Shown here: positions 26,092 through 34,619 of the stretch, piece after piece
Layout of the letters: each line of letters opens with the position of its first letter
Position numbering within the stretch: the stretch's first letter is position 1
From: Verrucomicrobiaceae bacterium E54
Lineage (GTDB): Bacteria; Verrucomicrobiota; Verrucomicrobiia; Verrucomicrobiales; Akkermansiaceae
DNA: 64,000 bases
Assembly (NCBI GenBank): GCA_022548915.1
Contig: JAKZES010000018.1
Coordinates: 1-64,000 of the forward strand
Direction of reading: 5' to 3'
Position numbers and translations under genes: made by a program
Notes under the pieces: model-generated
The model's database searches: none
What the model saw: only the letters and a program-made list of their open reading frames with translations
What the model was told of the DNA's origin: nothing

Positions 26092-28377
26092 ATGAGCAAA
26101 ACCGTCGTCCACCTGATCGCCAACGCGCATCTGGATCCCACTTGGCTGTGGAACTGGCAGGCCGGCGTGGACGAAGCGCTGGCGACCTTCCGCTCGGCGG
26201 TCGATCGCTGCCATGAATATCCCGAGTTTCGCTACACCCGTGGGGAGGCCTGGCTCTATGAGTGGGTCGAGGAACTCGATCCGGGTCTTTTCGCCGCCGC
26301 GAGGGAGCTGATCGAGGCGGGGCGGTGGAGCATCGTCGGCGGCCAGTGGACCCAGCCCGATGCGAATCTTCCGACGGCGGCGGGTTGGCGCAAGCAGTTC
26401 GCGCTCGGCCAAAAGTACTTTCACGATCGTTTCGGGATTTCGCCGACGGTGGCTTACAATGTCGACAGCTTCGGTCATCCGGCCACCCTGCCGGATCTGC
26501 TCCACGAACAGGGCTACCGTGGCTACGTGTTTCACCGCCCGAACGAGAGTCAGGTCGAACTGCCGGCGCAGACCTTCCGCTGGCGGGGACCGGGGGGCGC
26601 GCAGGTCATCGGCTTCCGCATTGCGTCGGCCTACGTGACCCGGAGCGACGACCTGCACGGACAGGTCGATCTCGCGCTCAATGCCGCCCATCCCGGCCCG
26701 GGCCACACGATGTTGTTCTACGGCCTCGGCAATCACGGCGGGGGCCCGACCAAGGCCTCGATCGAATGGTTGCTCGAACACCGGGAGGCGTTCGATGACG
26801 TGGAACTCCGCTTCAGCACGGTGGACGACTTCTACACGGCCGTCGAGGAGGTGGTTGACGAGCTGCCGGTGGTCGAGCAGGAGTTGCAGCGGACCTTCCC
26901 CGGTTGCTACAGCGTGGTGCACGAGACCAAGCAGTTCCAGCATCGTGGCGAGCGGCTGCTGGAACAGGCCGAGGAGCTCGTTCGGGCCTTTGGCGGCGAC
27001 GACCGCTTCGCCGAGGACTCGCTCGGGCGAATCGACGAGGCTTGGCGCGATCTCGCCTTCACCCAGTTCCACGACATTCTTGCCGGGACCAGCGTGCCTT
27101 CCTCATACGTGTCGACCCGCCACATGCAGGGGCGGGCGGGCATCGTCGGCGAGGAGGAGATCGTGCGGGTCACGCGACGGCATGCACGGGGCACCCTGGA
27201 AGATGAGAACGTCCAGCGGTTGGTGCTGATGAACGGATCGGTGCATGCCTTCGACGGTCATGTCGAGTGTGAGCCCTTCATTGATTTCGACGACTGGGGT
27301 GAGCGTTGGTTCGCCGACGAGGAGGGGCGCGCGGTGCCCTTCCAGTTGGTCACCTCGGAGCCCAACGCCGGGGCCATGGTCCACCGTGCGGTGCTTCCGG
27401 TCACCATTCCGGCGACCGGCTCTCGGGTGCTTCGCCTGCTGGATGGAGCGGAGTCTCCGGTCCCGGACCCGGTCGGGGCGGTTCATGCCGGGGGAACAGT
27501 GCTCGCCAACGACCGGGTCGAGGTGGAACTGGGCCCGCAGGGGATTGCGGCGCTGCGTCGCGACGGCCAGGATTTGCTCGGGCCGGACGGTCTCGGACTG
27601 CATTTGCGGGAAGATCACGGCGACACCTGGGTGTTCCACGCAGCCGGTTTCGATGAACCGGTCCGGCAGCGGATGAATGCGCTGGAGTGGACCATCGAGG
27701 ATGCCGGTCCGGTGCGGGCCAGAGCTTTCGCCGAGACGACCCTCGGCCGTTCGCAGCTGCGGTTGGCCGTCACGGTCTACTCCGGAGTGCCGGAGGTTCA
27801 CTTTCATCTCGAGGTCGTCTTTGCCGAGCGTTACCACCTGCTGCAGATGCCGCTGCAGCTGAGGTCCTCCCCCTCCGCCTGGACCAGCGGTCTCGCCGGG
27901 GGACATGTCGAGCGGATGCCGGGCCCCGATGAAATGCCCTTTGGTGGATGGGATGCCGTGGTGGTGGGAGAGCATCGCCTCGGTCTGCACACGCCGGATG
28001 CCTACAGCTCCAGCGTCCGCGACGATGTCTGGCAGTTCACGTTGCTCCGGTCGCCGTTGATGGCGTGGACCGGTGACAGCGAGTTGTCGCCGGCCTTTTC
28101 GAGGAGGCACTCCGACCAGGGCTGGCACGGCTTCCACTTCATCCTTCGCGCGGATGCCGGCGACCATGCCGCGACCTCCGAGCGGATTGCCGACCATCAG
28201 GCCAAGCCACCGGTGATCTTCGACCACTACGTCGGCATGAACCGTCCGGCATGGGGCAACGCACCACCCCGTCGGCTGTGGACTCCGGACATCCCGCACG
28301 CCCGCAATCTCGGACACATGCGCCACCTCGATGACATGGCCGGGCAGGGGCGGAACTGGGAGGAGTTGCCGCAGTGA
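26092..28377 (+). CDS. GH38 alpha-mannosidase
   Basis: The 761-residue protein has the GH38 layout: HLDPTW at residues 13-18 (zinc ligands His13 and Asp15), the nucleophile in NVDSFGH (Asp125), then the helical bundle and C-terminal beta domains. No signal peptide is seen, so it probably acts in the cytoplasm on imported oligosaccharides. The ATG at 26092 (MSKTVVHLIANAH) is preferred over an upstream in-frame ATG because it starts right before the conserved strand. It is followed 52 bp later by the large GH99-like protein, so a joint attack on alpha-mannosides is likely. Confidence 0.9.
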   Translation: MSKTVVHLIANAHLDPTWLWNWQAGVDEALATFRSAVDRCHEYPEFRYTRGEAWLYEWVEELDPGLFAAARELIEAGRWSIVGGQWTQPDANLPTAAGWRKQFALGQKYFHDRFGISPTVAYNVDSFGHPATLPDLLHEQGYRGYVFHRPNESQVELPAQTFRWRGPGGAQVIGFRIASAYVTRSDDLHGQVDLALNAAHPGPGHTMLFYGLGNHGGGPTKASIEWLLEHREAFDDVELRFSTVDDFYTAVEEVVDELPVVEQELQRTFPGCYSVVHETKQFQHRGERLLEQAEELVRAFGGDDRFAEDSLGRIDEAWRDLAFTQFHDILAGTSVPSSYVSTRHMQGRAGIVGEEEIVRVTRRHARGTLEDENVQRLVLMNGSVHAFDGHVECEPFIDFDDWGERWFADEEGRAVPFQLVTSEPNAGAMVHRAVLPVTIPATGSRVLRLLDGAESPVPDPVGAVHAGGTVLANDRVEVELGPQGIAALRRDGQDLLGPDGLGLHLREDHGDTWVFHAAGFDEPVRQRMNALEWTIEDAGPVRARAFAETTLGRSQLRLAVTVYSGVPEVHFHLEVVFAERYHLLQMPLQLRSSPSAWTSGLAGGHVERMPGPDEMPFGGWDAVVVGEHRLGLHTPDAYSSSVRDDVWQFTLLRSPLMAWTGDSELSPAFSRRHSDQGWHGFHFILRADAGDHAATSERIADHQAKPPVIFDHYVGMNRPAWGNAPPRRLWTPDIPHARNLGHMRHLDDMAGQGRNWEELPQ

Positions 28378-28429
28378 GACGAGCTCCCAGGAACGGGATG
28401 GCGATCGGGTTTTCCATCCATGCGCCCTG

Positions 28430-31400
28430 ATGAAGACTCTACTCCTCGTCATCCTTGCCCTGGCCGGTCCCGCATGGGTCCGTGCCACGACAACGACGGT
28501 GTGGAATCCGGCAGCGGCTGGGATCTTTCCACCCACCCGGGGGTCGTGGTCGGACCCGGCGAACTGGACCGGCGGCGTGGTGCCGGATGGCGATTTCAAG
28601 GCGGTCCTGAACGTGGCGGGTGCCGCCGAATGCGTGCTCGATACGGCGGTGACGGTCACGCACCTGGTCACCGGGGACAACGGGCCCGGAGGCACGCTGC
28701 GTCTTGCCGCAGGCGCGGAGCTGACCTGCACCGACTGGGCCGGGCCCTACAACCGCAGCTCGGAGATCATCATCGAGGCGGGGGCGACCGCGGATTTCCA
28801 GTCGAGGCTGCTGATCGGTCAGTTCGCGGATCCGGGGGATCACGAGATGGTTTTCCGGATGACCGGCGGCGAGGTCAACGTCGGCACCTTTGTTCGAATC
28901 GGGGAATCCTTCGGTGATGCGACGAACGTGGTGCCCCACATCCAGATCAACGGCGGGGTGCTCACCGCGGACCGTCTCGAGATCGGCCGTGGCACCACCG
29001 ATATCACAGCGGGAATGTTCCTGTTGCGGACCGATCAGTCCGGCGAGATCGCGGACTTCATCGATGCCGGCAAGCTTACGGCCTACGGTGGAACCGGGAC
29101 GATCCTCTACGACTGGGACAACCGCCATTCCGGTCGCCTGACCATCACGGCCCTGCCCCCCGACGCCCCGGGTCCGGAGAATCCGCTGCTTCCCGTGCCG
29201 ACACCTTTTCCGAGCGGCGGCGAAGGCTACTTCACTTCGGGGAGCGTCGGGGGGAAGACCGTGTGGACGGCGGCGAACATGCTCTACTTCGACGTTCCGA
29301 ATGGCACCTTTCCACCCGGCTTCCCGGTCTACCTGCGCATCGAGTATCTGGATGAAGGCCGGGGACGGCTGGAGGTGAAGTATGACTCCGACGAGGGTGC
29401 CGACCTCGCCGACAAGTTCCGGCCATCCGAGGTCCACACGCGCTCCGACCGGGTGAATGGCGGCGGCTTCGTGGATTCGTATCACGAACTCTCCAACCCG
29501 CTCTTCGCCAACCGCCAGAATGGGGGGAATGACTTCCGGATTGAGTTTGCCACGGATGACGGCACTCCCTTCTCGGTCGCATCGGTGGCGCTCAGCATCG
29601 AACCTTTTCCCGATCCCGACTTTGCGTTCTCGATTTCGCGTCCATGGCTCGGAGCCTACGCCGGACCGACTCACGACTTCGTGGATCCCACGACCACCCG
29701 CGGCAAGGTCATGACCGGCTACCAGGGTTGGTTCGCCGCGCCGAATGATCCTGACGATCTTGGTTGGCGCCATTGGAGTCGAGGCCGGTCGTCCGTGCCC
29801 TCGCCCGAGACCATCACCGTCGACATGTGGCCGTGGCTCGAGCATCATGATCCTGCGGAGCTCTACCGGTCGGGTGATATGCAGCTGGCCGACGGCCGGC
29901 CCGCCTATGTCTTCTCGTCCCGGGATCCCGGCACCGTGCAGCGGCATTTCCGCTGGATGTGGCAGCACGACATCGATGGAGCCTACCTTCAGCGCTTCGT
30001 GAGCCGTGGCTCCAGCGGGGCCTACGGGGCGCCGGAGTTCGTGCTGCACAACGTCCGGCGCGCGGCCAACCTGGAAGGACGCGTCTGGGCGATCGAGTAT
30101 GACGTGAGCTCGATGTCCGACGATCCCGACCCCTTCGAGGTCATCACCCGCGACTGGAACTGGCTGGTTGAGCAAGCGCGCATCCTCGAGGACCCTCGCT
30201 ACCTGCATCACGACGGCAAGCCTGTGCTGTTCATCTGGGGTTTCTCCGTGCCGGGTCGCGAAGGTCTGGATCTCGGTGAAGCCAACGCCATCATCGACTG
30301 GTTCAAGGCGCAGGGCCTTCACCTGATTGCCGGGGTCCACTCGGGGTGGCTCGGGCAAACGGGATGGCACGGGCACTACCAGAAATACGATGCCCTGCTG
30401 GGCTGGATGGAAAACGATGCCGGGGATCTGGCGGCCCAGAAAGCCCAGCTCGATGCCTGGAACATGGACATCCTTCCCCATGCCTGGCCCGGGTTCTCGT
30501 GGCACAACCTCAAGAAGCTCGTGCCCTTTGATGAGTACACCCCCCGCAACGGTGGGGCCTTTTACTGGCAGACGCTGCACCAAGCGGTCGCCGTCGGCGC
30601 GGACCAGATCTTCCTCGGGATGTTCGACGAGTACGACGAGGGCACGGCGATCATGCCGATGTCGGACAATCCGCCCCAGCCCCACGGGGCCTGGGGGCAT
30701 TACCTCACCAATGAAGGCGACGACCCGTTTCGCTACCTGAGACTGAGTGCGGCGGCACGCGAGATGTTGAACGGCTTCCGACCGGTCACTTCCCAGGTTC
30801 CGGCAACGGCAGACACGCCGGAACCGGCCCGTGGTGGGCAGGATGCCAGCGTGTGGCTGGGCGACCCGGACCAGGAGGAGGGCCTCACCCATCCGCAGCC
30901 GGGTGATGGGGTCACGGTGCCTGCCGTGGCCGGTGGCTTGTCCTGTCGGACGCTGTCGGCCGGGTCGTATCTCTACTTCGGCATCGATGATGCGGTGCTT
31001 CATCAAGCCGCCGCGGGCGCTGAGGTGACGATCGAGGTCGAGGTTTTCGATGATCAGCCGGATCTGCAACTACGACTCCAGTACGACGGACTCGAGGGAG
31101 CCTACATCGTTCATCCGGAGGTCCATGTCATGCCTGGCTCCGGTGGTTGGCGAAACCTCCGCTGGGTCGTCCCGGACGGGTATTTCGGCAATCGTCAGAA
31201 CTCCAACGCCGACTTCCGCATCGCCCGTGTCGCACCCGGACCCCTGTCGGTTCGGCGTGCGAGCGTGTTCTTGCCGAGCGAGGGTGGCCTGAGCCGGACC
31301 GCCCCGGCCTCGGGTCTTCGCTGGAACGAGAATGGTGAGCTTGTCTGGTCGGCGCGGGATGATGCCACCGGATGGCGGCTTTTCGAGTCGGGGTCCCTCG

Positions 31401-31519
31401 AGCAGGGATCGTGGTCCGAAGTGGGTTCGCTCATCTTTCAGGACGAGGCCGTCCGGCATGCGCCGACCGGAGCTGACGAAAGACGTTTCTTCCGGCTGCA
31501 GCGGGAGCCCGGCCCTTGA
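28430..31519 (+). CDS. Multidomain secreted GH99-like protein
   Basis: The product has 1029 residues. After a signal peptide (about 1-20), residues about 25-250 are PATR-like beta-helix; about 270-395 form a beta module ending FANRQNGGNDFRIEF; about 424-780 are a GH99-like barrel opening GKVMTGYQGWFAAPND, with PGFSWHNLKKL and MFDEYDEGTAI holding the paired glutamates; about 824-953 form a second beta module ending FGNRQNSNADFRI. A short C-terminal domain closes with FFRLQ. The two flanking modules look like a duplicated carbohydrate-binding domain. The barrel is a paralogue of the lipoprotein at 17234-18568. It probably cleaves and holds a mannose-rich polymer outside the cell. Confidence 0.8.
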   Translation: MKTLLLVILALAGPAWVRATTTTVWNPAAAGIFPPTRGSWSDPANWTGGVVPDGDFKAVLNVAGAAECVLDTAVTVTHLVTGDNGPGGTLRLAAGAELTCTDWAGPYNRSSEIIIEAGATADFQSRLLIGQFADPGDHEMVFRMTGGEVNVGTFVRIGESFGDATNVVPHIQINGGVLTADRLEIGRGTTDITAGMFLLRTDQSGEIADFIDAGKLTAYGGTGTILYDWDNRHSGRLTITALPPDAPGPENPLLPVPTPFPSGGEGYFTSGSVGGKTVWTAANMLYFDVPNGTFPPGFPVYLRIEYLDEGRGRLEVKYDSDEGADLADKFRPSEVHTRSDRVNGGGFVDSYHELSNPLFANRQNGGNDFRIEFATDDGTPFSVASVALSIEPFPDPDFAFSISRPWLGAYAGPTHDFVDPTTTRGKVMTGYQGWFAAPNDPDDLGWRHWSRGRSSVPSPETITVDMWPWLEHHDPAELYRSGDMQLADGRPAYVFSSRDPGTVQRHFRWMWQHDIDGAYLQRFVSRGSSGAYGAPEFVLHNVRRAANLEGRVWAIEYDVSSMSDDPDPFEVITRDWNWLVEQARILEDPRYLHHDGKPVLFIWGFSVPGREGLDLGEANAIIDWFKAQGLHLIAGVHSGWLGQTGWHGHYQKYDALLGWMENDAGDLAAQKAQLDAWNMDILPHAWPGFSWHNLKKLVPFDEYTPRNGGAFYWQTLHQAVAVGADQIFLGMFDEYDEGTAIMPMSDNPPQPHGAWGHYLTNEGDDPFRYLRLSAAAREMLNGFRPVTSQVPATADTPEPARGGQDASVWLGDPDQEEGLTHPQPGDGVTVPAVAGGLSCRTLSAGSYLYFGIDDAVLHQAAAGAEVTIEVEVFDDQPDLQLRLQYDGLEGAYIVHPEVHVMPGSGGWRNLRWVVPDGYFGNRQNSNADFRIARVAPGPLSVRRASVFLPSEGGLSRTAPASGLRWNENGELVWSARDDATGWRLFESGSLEQGSWSEVGSLIFQDEAVRHAPTGADERRFFRLQREPGP

Positions 31520-31534
31520 CCGGGCTGGCCGCGT

Positions 31535-32275
31535 TCAACGGACCACGTTCCGGGTCAGCTCGCGCGACTCGATTTCGGCGAGGCTCAACACGCTCACACT
31601 TCCATCGGCCAGGCAGACATTGACCCTGTCGCGGTGCCGGGGAGCCGGGCCATGACCGCTCCAGCGGTCGGGTTGGGACCAGATGGCATACCAACCCTTG
31701 TTCAGTTCATTCGCATTGCGAGTGGCATCTCCGATCAGCCAGGTGCGCTCGGGGCGGGCGATCAGGTTCAGGCGGAGGGAGCCGGGTTGATTGACCCCGA
31801 CCGGACGGTTCTCGGCGTAAACAAAGATCGTGTCCTCGACCACGCCGTAACCCCCGTAAGTGTGGCTCATGAAGTCGCAATCCGGGCAGGTCCAGACACC
31901 TTTTCCGCATGGCAGTTCACCATTGCCATCCCACAGGTACCCGTCCCGCGCGAGCTGCACCGTCCAGATCGGAGGACGCTTGCCGGTGTCGGGATCGACC
32001 GCAGGCTGCAGGTCGACCAGCTTCCCATTGTTGTCCATCGCGTGGGAGAGAATCGCTCCGCCGAGCTGTCGGAGGTTCGAGACGCACTCCGTGGCGCGGG
32101 CCGCACTCTTCACGCGCCCCATGATGGGGAAGCTGATGGCGGCGAGAACCACGATGATCACGATCACCACCATCAGTTCGACGAGCGTGAACCCGGCCAC
32201 ATGGTTTGGCTTGGCAGAGCGGGTGGAAGAATCGCGACACCGTTGAGAGGGGACCGGGATGATGATGGCTTTCAC
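31535..32275 (-). CDS. Pseudopilin-like protein with prepilin cleavage motif
   Basis: The 246-residue product has the type IV prepilin/pseudopilin N-terminus: a basic leader, then GFTLVELMVVIVIIVVLAAI, cut before Phe by a prepilin peptidase, and one helix. The body has four cysteines (TCPDCDF and others) and a C-terminal VCLADGSVSVL resembling the DG motif seen in many planctomycete and verrucomicrobial pseudopilins. These stand-alone proteins often sit next to glycan loci, and their function is not settled. It converges on the GH99-like gene. A LacI-like palindrome lies just upstream of its start at 32297. Confidence 0.82.
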   Translation of the reverse strand: MKAIIIPVPSQRCRDSSTRSAKPNHVAGFTLVELMVVIVIIVVLAAISFPIMGRVKSAARATECVSNLRQLGGAILSHAMDNNGKLVDLQPAVDPDTGKRPPIWTVQLARDGYLWDGNGELPCGKGVWTCPDCDFMSHTYGGYGVVEDTIFVYAENRPVGVNQPGSLRLNLIARPERTWLIGDATRNANELNKGWYAIWSQPDRWSGHGPAPRHRDRVNVCLADGSVSVLSLAEIESRELTRNVVR

Positions 32276-32296
32276 GGGGATGGATTTTGGAGTTGA

Positions 32297-32309
32297 TGAA
32301 ACCTTTAAT
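32297..32309. promoter_or_regulatory. Candidate LacI-family operator (degenerate)
   Basis: TGAAACCTTTAAT matches 10 of 13 positions of the site at 25806-25819. It lies about 20 bp upstream of the pseudopilin start, where a repressor would block initiation. Confidence 0.4.
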
Positions 32310-32374
32310 CAAAGATATAACGTGAGGATAGAAGGGTGTCAAGCTCCCGGACTCGGAATTGTCGACCATCGTGA

Positions 32375-33058
32375 TCATTCGCATGGATCGACGAGGGAGG
32401 AGAGGACTTGGTTGAGCAGCTCGTTGGCGGCTCCGCAGGCTTCGGGGCTGAGGATTTCGTCCGCTGTCTGGACACGAGGGGCATCCACGAGTTCGTCCGC
32501 GCAGTTGGCGACGAGCGCCGCGGCGGACTCCGGCGTGGTCTCGAGGTGGAACTGCAGTCCGATCACTCGGTCGCCGAGGCGGAAGGCCTGGTTTTCGCAG
32601 GCCTCGGTGCGGGCGAGAGGGATGGCGCCCTTGGGGAGGTCGAAGGTTTCGCCGTGCCAGTGGAAGGCGGTGAAGCTCGTGGGAAAGTGGAAGCCGTCGG
32701 TGGAGGAGACACCCTCGAGCGGGAACCATCCGATCTCGGGTTCGGAATTTGGATAGACCCTCGCACCGAGGGCGCTGGCGATCAGCTGCGCGCCGAGGCA
32801 GATGCCGAGCACCGGTTTGCCGGTGTCGAGAAAGGTCCGGATGAATGCCTTCTCCCCAACGAGCCATGGGTGGGTGGCCTCGTCGTTCACACTCATCGGA
32901 CCGCCCATGATGATGAGGAAATCGATGCCTTCGGGGGCGGGGGGCGACTCGCCCTCGAAGAAAGCGGTGCGGGTGATGCCGAAGCCGTGCTCACGCAGCC
33001 ACGGCTCGATCGCTCCGAGGCCTTCGAAGGGGACGTGCTGGAAGTAGTGGGCGTGCAT
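32375..33058 (-). CDS. Class I glutamine amidotransferase-like protein
   Basis: The 227-residue protein has the GATase1 fold: MGGPMSVND near residue 51, the nucleophile elbow GICLGAQ (Cys87), and LQFHLETTPE with the catalytic His and Glu. It is a stand-alone member like those often annotated as GMP-synthase-related amidotransferase, with no attached synthetase domain. Related free-standing enzymes act on gamma-glutamyl compounds. The ATG at 33058 starts MHAHYFQHVPFEGLG, typical of the family. No operon partner is evident. Confidence 0.82.
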   Translation of the reverse strand: MHAHYFQHVPFEGLGAIEPWLREHGFGITRTAFFEGESPPAPEGIDFLIIMGGPMSVNDEATHPWLVGEKAFIRTFLDTGKPVLGICLGAQLIASALGARVYPNSEPEIGWFPLEGVSSTDGFHFPTSFTAFHWHGETFDLPKGAIPLARTEACENQAFRLGDRVIGLQFHLETTPESAAALVANCADELVDAPRVQTADEILSPEACGAANELLNQVLSSLVDPCE

Positions 33059-33068
33059 GGTGGGCGAT

Positions 33069-33113
33069 GGCAAGCGGGACGCTTGCCATGCTTTCGCAAA
33101 GCGGAGCTTTGCG
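33069..33113. repeat. Tandem hairpins with GGA loops
   Basis: GGCAAGCG-GGA-CGCTTGCC at 33069-33087 is followed by CGCAAAGC-GGA-GCTTTGCG at 33095-33113. Both have perfect 8-bp stems and the same three-base loop. They fill the gap between two leftward genes. They may be a terminator without a T tract or members of a dispersed repeat family. Confidence 0.5.
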
Positions 33114-33120
33114 CCACCCT

Positions 33121-34488
33121 TCAGTGGACGTGGCCGTCGCAGCCGGTGCCGATGTTCAGGACGAACTGCAGCCAGACGGAGTGCTCGTTGCCGTAGCCGC
33201 CGAGGTCGTCGTAGCTGTACTGGAGCCGGGTGTGGAGGTCGGCGTTGGGTGCCAGATTGCTGAGATGGGTGACGGCGGTCGAGGCGCGCCAGCGGCGTTC
33301 GGCACCGGCGGCGCGGTCGCCCGAGGCCCATTCGAGACGGGCGGCACAGGTCCACGAGGGGTGGAAGCGGATCCCGGTCGCGGCGTAGATGCCGCATTCG
33401 TCGAAGCTGCCGGGGTTGCCGTTGTTGTCGATCGCATCGACGTAGCGGTAGAACGCTTCGGTCCGCCACCAGGCCGGGCGATCGGCGACCGTGAAGGTGC
33501 CGAAGGCGTCGGCGCCGACGACCCAGGTGGTCCGTTCGAAGCCGTTCTGTCCGGCGGCGATCGAGGCACCGATGAGGTTGAACCCGTAATCGCCCGCAAC
33601 GTCGGATTCGAGTCGGGCGAAGAAGTAGCCGTCGTCGAGGTAGGCGTCCTCCATATCGAAGATGCCCCCGTTTCCGGCGAAGCCGTGGGAGTGGCCTCCG
33701 TGATCGTGATCGTCGTGGTCATGATCATCGTGGTCCTCGTCCCCATGATCGTCGTGGTCGTCATGATCCTCGTCGTGATCGTCATGGTCCTCGCCGGCGT
33801 GCTCGAGCGCTTCCTCGTAGAATTCGCGGCGTTGTTCCCGGGTCATGCCGTGGGAGTGAGGCCGGGTCTGGCCGTAGCCGAAGCGGAAGACGGTCTTCTC
33901 GCCGATGCCGGGAATGATGAACCCGATGTCGCCACCCTGCGTGATGAGGCCCTCTTCGCCCAGAAGCCGGATGACCGAGATGGGCGGTTCGACAAACTCG
34001 CGGTCGTGAAGGTGCGTCTGGTTCTCGTGGCCGAAGGGGACGAAGAACTGGCCGGCGCGCACCGACACACCGGCCGGCAGCGAAACCGTGGCGTAGAGTT
34101 CCTCCAACTCACCATCCCAGCCGTCGTATTTGTCCCAAAAGGTGTTGTAGACGCCCATCATCGAGAGATAGGGCCCGAGCTCCATCAGGGCTCCGACCTC
34201 GATGCCCTGGAGGTTGAACCCGTCGTCGATCGGGGCGTGGCCACCCTGGATCAGCCCGTAGTTCTTTTCGGAGGTCGAACCGCCGAAGGCGACCGCCGCG
34301 GAGAGGAAGGGGTGGAAGTGGAACCAGGCGTCGTCGTGGGATGGCAGCTTGAGGTCGGGATGGTGAGGGCTGACCGGCGCGTGAGCCGGAGTGACCGGAT
34401 CGTGGTCGTGATCACAGTGCTCGTGCTGGGCGGCCGCCGGGACCACGAGGGCAAGGGCCGCCAAGGCGACTCGTTTCATCAGGCTCAT
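33121..34488 (-). CDS. His/Asp-rich outer-membrane beta-barrel protein
   Basis: The 455-residue protein has a signal peptide (about 1-20, MSLMKRVALAALALVVPAAA). The mature start is His-rich (QHEHCDHDHD and PHHPDLKLPSHDD), and a 40-residue segment near residues 229-266 is made almost only of His, Asp, Glu and Gly. The rest has porin-like alternating strands ending in a terminal His. The His/Asp runs should bind zinc or a similar metal, perhaps as a surface loop of the barrel. It is divergent from an ABC pair and a second His-rich protein, so metal uptake or export across the outer membrane is likely. The ATG at 34488 gives the best signal peptide. Confidence 0.72.
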   Translation of the reverse strand: MSLMKRVALAALALVVPAAAQHEHCDHDHDPVTPAHAPVSPHHPDLKLPSHDDAWFHFHPFLSAAVAFGGSTSEKNYGLIQGGHAPIDDGFNLQGIEVGALMELGPYLSMMGVYNTFWDKYDGWDGELEELYATVSLPAGVSVRAGQFFVPFGHENQTHLHDREFVEPPISVIRLLGEEGLITQGGDIGFIIPGIGEKTVFRFGYGQTRPHSHGMTREQRREFYEEALEHAGEDHDDHDEDHDDHDDHGDEDHDDHDHDDHDHGGHSHGFAGNGGIFDMEDAYLDDGYFFARLESDVAGDYGFNLIGASIAAGQNGFERTTWVVGADAFGTFTVADRPAWWRTEAFYRYVDAIDNNGNPGSFDECGIYAATGIRFHPSWTCAARLEWASGDRAAGAERRWRASTAVTHLSNLAPNADLHTRLQYSYDDLGGYGNEHSVWLQFVLNIGTGCDGHVH

Positions 34489-34525
34489 GGAGAACGCCTT
34501 ACGAAAGTGAAACACTTCCGACAAA

Positions 34526-34537
34526 CGTTAATTAACG
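34526..34537. promoter_or_regulatory. Perfect 12-bp palindrome in divergent promoter
   Basis: CGTTAATTAACG is a perfect palindrome 38 bp upstream of the barrel gene and about 20 bp upstream of the candidate -35 of the ABC operon. It is well placed for a shared operator. The regulator is unknown. Confidence 0.4.
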
Positions 34538-34558
34538 CAAATAGATTACAAAAACATA

Positions 34559-34586
34559 TTGACTGTGATCCTGTAATACCCATATC
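34559..34586 (+). promoter_or_regulatory. Candidate sigma-70 promoter of the ABC operon
   Basis: TTGACT at 34559-34564 and CATATC at 34581-34586 are separated by 16 bp, which would start transcription near 34593. This favours the ATG at 34620 over the one at 34596 as the ATPase start. Confidence 0.4.
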
Positions 34587-34619
34587 GTCGTGGTCATGGT
34601 GAGCGTGTCATCGGGTTCC

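Noticed and set aside
28439-31069. 876-residue antisense frame opposite the GH99-like gene
   Set aside because: The sense strand carries the GH99 motifs; the antisense product is low-complexity and matches nothing recognised.
33690-33810. CRISPR-like or tandem-repeat array
   Set aside because: The repetitive GATCGTC-type sequence is in frame and encodes the His/Asp-rich loop of the barrel; there are no spacer units.
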